The position numbers and the translations under genes were made by a program. From NCBI RefSeq assembly GCF_023101765.2, contig NC_064223.1, positions 3,844,001 through 3,908,000 of the forward strand: DNA of 64,000 nt, given 5' to 3'. Positions 1 through 12,300 of the stretch are shown piece after piece (positions within the stretch are counted from its first letter, which is position 1; every line of letters begins with the position of its first letter). The stretch is from Spodoptera frugiperda. Lineage: Eukaryota > Arthropoda > Insecta > Lepidoptera > Noctuidae. Below the pieces are notes generated by a model that ran no database searches, was not told the DNA's origin, and saw only the letters and a program-made list of their open reading frames with translations.

Positions 1-34
1 AAATCTCCAGGAAATATTTCTTTTATGAACTTAC
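1..34 (-). other. GARNL3 intron (start only)
   Basis: Begins with the donor GTAAGTTC (read on the minus strand) directly after the 35-301 exon. The remainder lies outside the window. Confidence 0.8.
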
Positions 35-301
35 CAGTTTCTAGAAGATCAAAATAATGAGCAGTCTTAGTCCTTGGAAGCCGAGCATGCTTGCAGTCCT
101 GCAGTGGACGCATGGCCCAGGCGCCTGCGCAGAGCTCCTGTACGGGCAGTGCGTACAGGCCCGCGCCCCCAGCGCCCCCTGTAGTGGAGCCCCCGCCAGC
201 GACTACTCGTGCACCAACACGGAACAGACCAGCTCGCTCACTCACCCGAGCTGCGCGGACGCAGCCTTCCCATCTTAACACTACGCGGGTTGTTCCGCTT
301 T
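35..301 (-). CDS. GARNL3: GARNL3 exon, CNH domain continued
   Basis: Two hundred and sixty-seven bases: two bases completing Glu, 88 codons, one base. Acceptor ATTTGAACAG, donor AACTG|GTAAGT. The frame is set by phase with the preceding exon. It contains a Gly/Ala/Thr-rich insert, then LYALPVQELCAG and LPRTKTAHYFDLLET. Similarity to vertebrate CNH is weaker here (LFVFRLSALQ, KLEKTKGCHLY), so the exon rests on phase, splice sites, GC content and a modest match. Translation continues past the window edge. Confidence 0.82.
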
Positions 302-3300
302 CTGTTCAAATTATCAAAAGATTAAGTACAGATCTAGAAAATTTTATAACATTTCAAAATATGAAATAATATAGATTTATAGGTGTTTAAATGATGGTAC
401 CTTCTAAAATATATGTATTAGACGTCGTAGATAACAGAAGGCGTCCCTCAGCGAGTTGTTCCGCGCACACCGGCGTGGCTGGCAGTGGTGCAGCGCGCCA
501 CACTTTACCTTCCCAGGGGGCTCGTCGGGAACCTCCGCATCCTAAACACATTAACTCGGTTACGGCAACAAACATTCACTGCGGTAAGTTCATTATTTTA
601 CAAAATCGTCTATTGCATAATAACATTATTAATTTGATCAAATCGGATATCAGACTGGCTACCTGATGAAACGAGACTAGTGGGAGCATCGCCTCGTAGT
701 ACAGCATCAAGTTTGAGCGCCTGTCCCACATGCAAGAAATGTTCTGTTCGCGCAGCGCCCGCACCTCCTGCGCCTGCGCCGCCCGACCATACGTCTGATA
801 ACGCTCGCCGTGATAGCATCGGCTGGAAATAAACCTTAAGTTATTTAGAAGAAGAGTAGACAAAGCTTCATTTATAAAGGAGGGAAAAGGAGAGTTTAAG
901 GTGCTAAGGTAGGAGTTTGTCTTTTGGCTTTTTTGCAAAGCTCGAGAATATACGGCTCTTCCGTCTCTTAACATAATTTGGAGCTTTATGAAACTGGTCG
1001 CAAGGTCGCGCTCATTATGTCCCGAGTCAGTCGCTGTCGGCTCGTCGCCTATCATTTGGGATTTGATTGTCTCATTTTACTAGACTTTCTTGGATCACAG
1101 CCCTGATGATAATGATATGAACATGATCTGGAAGTGAAAGAAAAACATATTTTTAGATAGAGTATAGTTTGTTAGGTTTGTGGTATGAATAGGTTACATT
1201 GGTTATTGGTATAATAGGTATAAATAGAGACGTAAATGAAAATATAGGAAACTACCAACACAGATAAACTATTTATGTTTGGGTGTAAGCCTATTAAATA
1301 GAGTAACAAAAAATAATCATAAAGTATGAGATCATTGAAGTATTAAGTTTGAGTTCTAATTAAGGAAGCAAAAGAAACTACTATACACAAATGGCTGCTT
1401 ATTTCTGCTTAGCTTTTAAAACTACAAGCTTTTCTGATTTGTTCAGAGCTTGAGTGAGAAGCCGAGCAAAATATTTCTCAACAAACACTCCTGTAAGAGT
1501 TTGCAAACTACAAATACTTGTTACCTACTACGGTTCAGCTAACTTGGAAGTTTTAAAGTTACAAGCGTATGACGTGTCACTTACGGCATTGCTTGATATG
1601 TGGTCGGGGTAAGACTAGAAGTAGGGCACTAACTAAAATGCTAGAACGGTAGCATAAAATAATCAATTACTTGGCGTGAAACTACTTCAATGCCTCACGA
1701 TATTTATAACGGGTGATTTTAGACTCCACAGCATCCTCGAAAACTCTTTGTTCAAATAGCAAACATGAATACAAAGAATAGTTCAGTTTATCAATTAAGT
1801 AAAGATATATTAAAGTTTTATTATTGCAGCATGTAAGAATTTCAATTTGTTAACCTACTAGGATTGGAGACATGGTAATGGAAAGAGTTTATTTTGCTCA
1901 TTCATGAATGCTTTTATCCCTTGGAAGAAAGCCAAAGTATTCAATTTAAGCTGCAGATATAGCTTAAATCGGTGCCCTGATTTGGAAACTTCCGAACGAG
2001 TTTAGTCTAAACTAAATGCAGAAAATTGTCATCCGTAAAGAAAATTATAAGATTAACAAATAACGTTTAAAATTCACAAGTTCTGTGTGGAGACTTACCA
2101 CCTTATGGTCCGAGCAGTGTTCCGCGTAGATGTCCCTTATCAGCGTGTCCAAGGTTCGTTGTCGTTTCAATGCAAATGTAGGCGTTTGGAAGGCCGCTTT
2201 CTCTCCGTTCATTAATTTTACCTGCGAATTTAAATTATGATTAAAAATAAATGTCAATCTCCAGTTTTGAATGTCGAAAAAAGATCTGAAAGCCCGTCCT
2301 TTGATTAGAACGTCTTTGTCTTTGCCATTGTTTTAATTACAGAAAAAGTAAAAAGGAAAATAATAATAACTACTAACAAAAGATCAGACAAAACGATCTT
2401 TTGATTATACGTCTTTCTATTGTAATTGATAGACTAAATATACAAACAATTGTATGAGAAAAATAATATAAGGGCAGTGAACCCACATTTTAGAGAAAAA
2501 CATTTTAATTGTTGCTTACCAATAGAAACTCTCTAAATAATTGGGGGTCGTTGAATATCGGTGGACAAGGTAGTGAAGGACCAAATGGTGGCACTGTATC
2601 GTCACTGTATACGCTAAGTTTATATCCTTCCTCCACCTCTGAAACGACTGCGAATATATCTGTTTTCGCTTTAAGGAAAATATCCAAAACATTTCGTAAT
2701 AGAATAGAACACAAGACCCGATATCAAATTTTTAGCGACAATACACAAAAACATAAATTGAAAAGAAAAAGCGATGCTACTAAAAATTCCAGTCACCACC
2801 GACCGCCCTCCTAAAGTGAACAATGAAAAATACAGAATATGTAGCATAGTGAAAAATATTGATAAAAGGATACGTGTGAAATGGCTTTTGACGCACTGCG
2901 GATTAAAGGTATTGTGCACAGAGTCGTCTGTGAACACTATGTTCACGATGTCGTTGCCGATGTGCCGTTTCCTCTCCAACTGCAATGGGTGTAAAGTTGC
3001 AAGTTTTATTAAGGCCGTAACTCCTGGGTTACTGTCAGTCCAACATACGAAATGGTTCGGATCCATACCCTAAACTATTTTCAACCGGAAACTCACAATT
3101 CTAGTTCGAGTTGTATGCAAAGCCGAGCTTCTAAATAAACTTTGACCTTTGTGATACATACTATTCGTTTTGTTTGTTGTTTGGAAAACATAGTTATTTG
3201 TTCAAAATTTTGTTAGTAAACCCCACGATAAATTGCTTTTAGGGTTGGATATAAGTAGGTAATAGAATCAATCTCGAATGTTTCTCTCTTCAGCTGCATG

Positions 3301-6300
3301 CTACGTAGGTACTAAGACTTAGTACGAAGTAAGAAGTAAGACTTAGTAGTAGTATATTTTAGTAACTAAGATATCAGTACTAAGATATCATTGAAATTAT
3401 GTTAAGGATTTCTCTTTTCGATCGAAAGTTATTATATTGTTGTAGGCAATTAACACGTCTACTTTGCTGAAATATTTTAAAGTAAAAGAAAATATAACCA
3501 CAGTGAGAGCAGACGATAACAATATTCATATCGTACTTTAAATCTCTAAACATAATTTGAAGCATCTCCGTGCAAAGTTACCTCAAAAAATGTAGAAAGT
3601 CGTATCTTCGATCTCAAGTTCGAATGAAATAAGTTAAGCTCGTTTTCTTGGTTAAGAAAAGTTTAGGTCTCGAGTTTCTATCAAAATTCCAACTTTTTAG
3701 GAACTTTCATTCTTTTGCAGATTTATCTAAAGCAAGACTTAGATGATTCGGTTACGTGACAAAGTCGAGTGTAAACATAATATGTAATATCAACAATTTA
3801 ATAAGCTTGTTGTGACGATGTGATTAAATTCTTTCTTCACGTTGAAATAAATTATAAAATAATTTCATTACTCTCACCTGTTGTTTATTATCCTTGGAAA
3901 ACGGTAACATTGTGGAGACGTGAAACATAATTTCGTGTCCTTGATGCATCGTGTAGATGGAATGGCTCCCAGTCATGTCACCTGTAACAAGGAGCCCAAT
4001 TAAGATGACTCGAGATAATATTTTCAACGGCGTGTTTCAGCAAATTATTATCGTTTTTGCTGAGTTTCCACTTGCTTGGCTTTAGCAAATACTCGTGTCT
4101 ATTCAAAAATAACGAACTCTCGAGCTCTGGCAAACATGTTGGTTGAATTTATCGAGAAAACAAAAGTCTTCGCTGAAACACGTGTAACCTCGAGGCCATA
4201 GAAAATAACCTTCTACCGTTTGTTTATTGTGTAATAAGTTGTAACAAATTGAAATATGAATGTTACCTTTGACGTCTAGCCCCCCTCGAAAACGGTTCCA
4301 GCCTCGTAATCGAATTTTATCTCCCAAAAGTGAAATAAATCTGTCCCACTTCTCGTCGCCTTTCTCTGAAAGATTTTCAACATTTAAATGTCCTTCCCGA
4401 GGAATGTATTTTGCTTTTAATATTTTAGTATAATATTTACCGTTGGAAAGCATTTCGTCATCAGTCTTTTGGCCAGGTTTCATAAGCATTACTCCTATCT
4501 TAAAATTAACAGATCCTTCCTGTTCTTCAAGTAGTAGCACATCTTTTTGTAATTCGGCACATGTTATCTGTTCAAGAAAAACATTTCATTATACGTGTGC
4601 ACACATGAACATGAGATATTGTGATTGAGATTTTAAAGTATTGCTCACCTCTCTTGGGACCTTATCTACTCGTTCCATTGATGGAAATTGTCCTAAAATT
4701 TGCTTGACCGTTGGTCTTGTGGGAGCTTGCCCTCCTCCACTATTCCAAGCGCTTGGTGGTAAATATATCTTATGGGCACCCTAAGATGTAAGGAATACCA
4801 AGAAACATTAGAACTATCAAATGTAGTGGATATTGATTAATAACTGTTGGGTTATTATTGGACGTTTCGAAGCTATAAGGTCTCACAGGAAAATTCTGTT
4901 TCTAGCATTCAACGTTTATTGCATACCTTTCAGACTAGAACCGATACGCTCGTAAGCAGTTCTGGGCTAAAAAGTTATAAAATAAATTTATAAGTAAGAA
5001 AATAAAATGGCAAATCAATTATGATGGAATCAAGTATTTTATATTGCACGAGCCAACAAATTAATTATTCCGTCACGAAGACCCTTTGGAATTGCGTCAG
5101 ACCCAGTTTAAAGGTAATATTTTTCCGGCTTTATAGCTGTAAAAGGCATTATAATTTAGAACTGACGTTCGAAATAAAAGTGATTGAAATCTTGAAGGGC
5201 GCCTGCTATTACTGTTGTAAGTGGCACTTCTCACCATTTTATTGAAGAGGATGGCTCTTAAAAGTCCCGCTCCACCCTCTTGCACCACACTTAGCAGGTA
5301 CGGCTCTCTAGATCCATCAACTCCGATGTAGTTCTGATGCACTGCAAACATTTTATGATTGTACAACGTTACGACCAATACTAACGGAATAAGAAACGTA
5401 ACTACTCTCATTCTGGTAATGGCAATGTGGTAAAACCTAACGCTTTTACTTAAGATAATTCATCTACCTAAAAACAGAACCCTAGCAGTAGATAATGCTA
5501 GGCTTGACGTTCGATTAATAGATGTAAGATCGTCGTTACATAACTCTTTACTCGAGAAAAGTATAAATGTTCGTGAAGGCAACATTACGAATATTTTAAG
5601 ATGAAGTTGGAGGTTTAAATTATATGTGTAGCCATACAGTAACATAAATAGATTTCAGGGTAAAACTATTTAGTTAGCCACTTCGAATTACGTTCCCGGA
5701 ACCTACACCTCCCGAACAAACTATGGCATTCTATCAAGAAGGTAAACTTTACCCTTGTGCAAACAATTATGGGAATTGCCACCATACGATATTAAACATC
5801 AAAGTTGTACCTAAAATAAATAAATTATATATAACTATTATCATAAACTCTAAATACGTGGAAACTATATCACATAGTTTATTGTTAAAGTAAGCCACAA
5901 CGTCAAATGTAAAATGTGTGTATACAATATAGACCATAACAATACAATTTTATCAATATCGTTTAAATTCTAACTTCCGATACAAAGCGATTTTCCCGTT
6001 TCAATTTAGTTAGGCAGGTAGCAAAAATGTCACAACATTGAAAAATATTTGAAAAGCCTTGTTTTTAGTTTTTGGAAAATTCGTTCCAGAATGTGAACAT
6101 TGACAAAATTAAGATCTGTATAAATATTTTGCTATCTAATAATTAGACTAGTTTATATTAGTCTAGGTTCCCTAGCTTTTTGGCAACCATTTTATATTGT
6201 AGTCTAACATTTCTATCAAGAATCGTATTCCAATCACAAATGACTAACACAAATATTTCTTCACATAAATATTGGTTATTTGTTTTGAGATCAATAAAAG

Positions 6301-9300
6301 TACATACCGTTTGAAACTTCTATTTGATAAAGGAATTCAATAACTTGGAGCCTTTATGCTGGCTTAGAGCTTGAGATCAAATACGCCTTTTATTTCCATT
6401 GTACATACACATGATACATACCTACTTCATACATGTTGGCATAAAGTTTCTTCGTGGAAAGCGAATATTGCGATCCACACAAATACATATGTCAATCATA
6501 TCCCATTTTTATGAAATGTTGGGTACAAATATCTTCTTCACTTTCAAACAATATCATAACATGATCTACCACCTAACAAGCAAATTGCTAATTAACCAAA
6601 ATAGTTGATTATATTATTGATATAAGATGCAGTTGAACAATGTATTGTTTACATATTCTTAGTACAACTAAGACTCTACGGTTGTATGTAGGTAATGTAT
6701 GTATTTACACAAGTATTAATTAATTATGATTAGATAATTGGAAACTGAACAGATGTTGTTGACAAAGGATTAAATTGATGTTTACTAATATCTGGTGATG
6801 TCACATGCATGTATTTATAGAAAAACATCTTCACTGATTTTTGCAAGAATTGTCTACTGAGCATGAGATTTCTTTATTTTACTTTAGGTACATCGGCGTC
6901 GCACAAAAATGTATTTTCTTAAACCTTATTAACCTAATATTAGTCATTAGAAAATTTACATTTAAAATTAGCATATAGTAGGGAAATTATATTTGTATTT
7001 TAGGAATAAATAGATTACGTGATCCAAGTTAAAACTGATTGTTTCAGGCTCGTTTGATAGGTAGGTACCTACTTATCTGTTGTTGACAGTCCTTATTTTG
7101 CTGTGTAGAACATCCTCCGTCGTTATTTTCCTCACATTACATAAAAACCTTTGGAAAATGTTTGCTTCTTACGGCTCTTATTTTTGTTTTAAAAGGTCAA
7201 ATAATCAATTTTCATAGGCCCATAACCTAAAATTTTCCTCGTGTTTCGCTGCTATGAATAGTTAAACCCAATTACAAATAATAGGTAATATCATATTTCC
7301 TAAGATATTTCTTAAAAGGCTCATTCTTGATATCTTATTCACTAAGTATTTGTGGCAGTACTTAAATGGAAAGTTTTGTCGAGAATTAGGTACGCAGCGG
7401 TTAGAATATCACCTGTAGTACCAACGTCTAACAATGAAGAATGTTTGTGACGTTCAAATAGACTTGAGATAAGAGTTACAATTGGCTGTTAAAGCCCGCA
7501 TACTAATAACTATTTCAGCTGTTGTTACAAAGTTTGCCAAATAACCGCTTGGATATAGGTAGGTACCTACGTGTCGTTGCCCCGAAATGAGGTACTTTTG
7601 TTGAAATTAATTTTAGCACTGTAGTGTTACGGACGCCGTTCGCCGAAAGATACAAGGTGAAGATAATAAAGCTATAAAGATATAAGTTACGGCTTTCTGC
7701 GACGGGTGGATTAAGTCACGCACCTACGATAGTATTAGCTAGGTACTAGTCGCTTTCATCGTATAGTATACATTACTTAGTAATGGAAAACAAGCCGATT
7801 CATTTTTCCGTCCTTGAACACGAAAAAATTATAGTTTTTTCGTTTTATTATAAATGAAAGTTTATGTAAAGGAAAAGTACCCCAATCATACTTTTAGATT
7901 ATACGCAAATATTTATCGTTATGACTTCCGAAATAACCCTAAATAATCTCGCAGGGAAACATTCCGCTGTCATATCTAATATGTATGATATAGCGACGCA
8001 CACCACACAAAATTGGACTCTTAGAATGAAGGAAATTCTCAATTTAGGCTCACCATATATCATGCAAGTTACTTATACAACCTCGACTTGAAGTGCAGTG
8101 GGGATGCCATGTTTCTATTTTGAGAGAAGTCCGACGGGTAGCTAGGTACCGTTCATAATTTGATTTTCGTGCTCTGGTTTCAATCAAGTGTGTAATGTTA
8201 TTATGCTTATTTTAATAATTACAGGAAATTAAGATTCTAGCTGTAATTAAGTCAGGTCTCTAGAAAACTACTTTGATCTTCAACCATAGTTCTGATATTA
8301 AAGTGCCATTTTGGTAGCGAAAAAATGAGGCAATTTATTGGTCGAATGTATCTCTGTAAATGTCCACCACGACATTGATTGAGTCCTCACCATTACACGT
8401 CGAAAACGGGAATAGCAATTTTTCACGTAAAACACGAAGAGGGATTTTGCGGAGAAACATCCGGGATTTTTGTAAGACTCCAACAGATAGATAGATTACG
8501 CTAAGAAAGGACGTTAAAAATAGAACTACGTGGCTACCAATCCATTGTTGTAAGCACCTGTCTTTAGTTAGGAACTACAAATACGGCAGTAATTATCATT
8601 AATTTATAGTTATTAACCCCAGAAGTGCGTTGCTACCGCATCATAATCGTAAACAGTAATAAATAATGTTCAGGGTGACAATAGGTGGGCCCTGTCACAA
8701 CCAGCTGTTCGGAACGACTCGCTATTGTTGCACGTAACAGAATTCATACTTAAATCAACTGGCGCAATAACAGTACAACAGTTTAATTACCTTCATGAGT
8801 AATGTACTGCTTTCAGAAACCGTGAAATTATTTGCCGTTTTGTTTCATCCAAGATATGAACTTACTTCACGAAGGTACGATGGTATTTAAGATCAAAATA
8901 GAAATGTTGAAACATATCAAGTTTTATCTAATCGGATTTCTTCTAGAACACATAACTTAAATAATGATTGAGTTTATTGACATGAAAAGGTTTCCAAACT
9001 TCGTTGGACTTATTACAAAACACTAAACTTGGGCATATAGTGCTTAAATCCTATAATAAAATTATATGTGAAGATATTCTACGTATTTACGATGTATTTT
9101 AAAGGCTGCCTGAAAATTTAATTAAATTTTAAGATGAATATTTTATCAAACAGAGTCCCTTATAAATGAATTATTAAACTAATGAGTATTCTAGGTAGAA
9201 CAATTCTCACGAATGATATCCAAGAATTACTTATTTCATTAAAACATATTCACAGTAATGTAAATAGCATATTATATTTTCAGGCATTATGAGTATTATT

Positions 9301-12300
9301 CTCGAAGGGGTGCAGAGTTAATAATAAATAAATACACTAGATGTGTGTTTTCAATGATTGACTGCCTGACTAAGTACACAAGTGTTTTGAACAGTCGATC
9401 ATTCGATATGGCTTGCACATAGACTAAACAATCATTAGAATTTTTGCTTTTAAAATTACAGATGGCTGGTCTGCTCTATTATTCTGATCGGTTGGACGAA
9501 CTTCATCTAAAAGGCGGGAACTTATTGCAAGTAAGAATACTGTTCAAGTCTCAAGATCGAAGTTTATTTACTCTAACCGGGAAACTTTACCGAAAGAGAG
9601 ACTATTTTAATCGTCGCTCTTCACGAACATTTTATATTCTATTTTTAGCTTTTCGATAGAGGCGGATATTTACTACAATTGGTAATGTATTTAGTTAAGT
9701 AAAAGTACACATATATAATCTATTATTATATACTCATTGACTAAAGGTAAAAGTGTTTGTTTCTCAGTTAATGAGTATTAGGATAAAAGTTTGAAACCTC
9801 TGTATGGGTAAGGAACAAATCACATTTTATTATGTAGCTATACATAAAAAGGTATGCACATGTGTTTTTACCAAAATATGATTTAATGGCAACCTCATAA
9901 TAAGAATGCTCATTTATTATAATTTAACAAAAATATAAAGGAAAATAAATAGAAGGAAAGAAAATAACTCGTGTGTTTCGATTTCACTCACTGAACTGTA
10001 CTTTGTTTGTGAATGGCTCAAAAGAATATTAAAATAATTTTCTCATTTCCTTTATGTTCTCAGTGAAGTGAATAACGGTTCTTTACTATTATTACTGTAT
10101 TTATTGTTTAGCAGCTTATGATGAATATTATTTTATTTTTATTTTTAGATGTATAGCTTTTTATCAAGAAAACATGCTCTCCCTAGTATTTTATGTATGA
10201 AGCTTTTAAGGGATTTGATATACTTTTATTATATTAGTGATGTTTTTACGTTTTATTCCCTAATGAGTAGGTCTCGTTAATTATAAATATTAATACGTCT
10301 ATTGTAAGAAAGCAACACACAACAACACATTAAAAAACAGTTTTTTTAACATGTATTCAAAAAAGAGTTTGAACACAGACAAAATTACTTTTTGTTTACA
10401 AGAAAAAATGTATAAACAATTGTATAACAATACTTACTTTTCCCGAGGAAATATTTGAAGTACCATCGCGTTTGAAACTCTGGATTTTCGAGTACAGGCG
10501 CGCTCGGGGGTCCGAATAACTGCGAACAATATTTAATATTAAATTGATGTTATAATTGCAGACATTTAATTAAAGCTTAAGTATTTGGACATTTTTACTG
10601 TTTTTAGGGCTAGTAATGAATGAATTAATTGTCCAAAACCGCTAATAACTTATCACAAATTAATTACCTAAAACTAGGAATTTTGCAGTGATTTTAATAA
10701 ACTAACACAAATAATATGTTTGAGAATTGTAGTGCATCTACAACCCACCCTAACTTTATTTTGCATTTGAGTTATTTTAAACTGCTAATTCCACAAAAGC
10801 AACCCAATCCTGAAGTTTGGATTCCACGTGTCCAAAGGAAACAAAAACACCACCATTTTATTAATGGCGTGTAAAATGCCATTACTACAGAAGCCATGTC
10901 GTGCCATCATTATGGTATCATTTTAATACATGTATGTCACAATGACAAATTACGATAAATAGCCATACTTGGGCCGCAGATGCGTTGGGCTTGGGTTGGG
11001 ATCACACAGACCAAGTTGTAATTGCTCATTTGTCTGCAATTAACTGGCTTGTCAACTCTTTAAACCCAAACCATGCCCAAATTGACATATAAGGTTGTGG
11101 GTTCTACTTTTGTACAATACGGACATTTTAAAAGATGATTACTTATACAGTGCGCAGTGAAAAGGCCTAAAATAATATTAACTGCAATCACACTAATATT
11201 ATAAATGTAAAATTTTGTATGTATGATTGTGCGTCAATCACGCCGAAACTAGTGAACGGATTTTGGTGTTATTTGTTACTTAGTTAGTTTGTTAGTATTT
11301 CATTTCACTGCACCTAGTAGGTATCATCAGGTAGGTTCTTAAATCGAAGAATTCACTTAATTAAATTATATTAAATATACGACGTACGAGTACAAAGGTT
11401 ATGTGGGAGCATTTTCTTGTAAAGAGAAACCAAATAAAATATGTCATTCAGTGAATAAATCATATATTATTGTGCTTTATGAAATACCTACGCTTTCTAG
11501 GCGAAAGGTCAGAATTTCGATTAAAATTCTGCTTTTCACCGAACGTTGCTTTTCAGTTAGTTGCTGTCGGTAAAAAACAAACTTCTCAATAAAACTCCTA
11601 CCGAACTACGAACTAGAATATTGCTCTATAGAAATATTATAACTTTGGAACGGTTCTCTTTAAACATGCTGCCAGGTGTTAACAGATTTATTTTACATGT
11701 TAAAAACATTTGAACAGTTTTTATTAGAATTGTAATAACTATTTCACTACGATAAAACAAAAACAAACATATAGAAAGAAGAAAATAGAAAAAAATGCAT
11801 TTATTCCACGCGCTAAACAAACAAGTGACATGTAGAGTTTATACAAATATTTGTACATACATGAGATTTTATAAAAAAAAAATAAGCGTGATGTATTTTA
11901 TGATGTCATTTCCATGCCATATATTACTAGAAAACTATAGTGCCCAGAAATACACATTTAGTTTCGTATAATAACTTGCTCTACAAATAAAAATAAATAC
12001 TAACCCTGCACTTAAACATCTAAAAATCTTGAAAATTAACCAACCACACACAATTATATAGACGCCAATCGAGATGCATTAACACATCCATCATATATTT
12101 GTAAGGTACACACATATTATTCATATGTAATTTCCTGTTCTGCATACACTGGTACAGCACGATACACACAAATACATATAGTACCTATGTATGTAATCAT
12201 GTGTGATGGATACCGTACTCAAATTCCTCAACATACATTACACCAGCGTAGGGTTGCCCGGATATTTGCCAATAAACTTTTGACAAAGGCTCATAGTGAT

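Noticed and set aside
576..1055. Longest open frame in the window (159 codons, minus strand)
   Set aside because: It covers the 663-822 exon in the wrong frame. The correct frame gives the conserved GQALKL...VLRGDAP string.
2671..3066. 131-codon minus-strand ORF as one continuous exon
   Set aside because: Only its middle (2874-2979) is coding. The rest runs through a good acceptor and donor into intron, and the frame after the donor does not match the family.
4103..4540. 145-codon minus-strand ORF as a single exon
   Set aside because: It joins two real exons through the open 75-nt intron and runs past the donor at 4266. The family match requires removal of the intron and exit at GTAACA.
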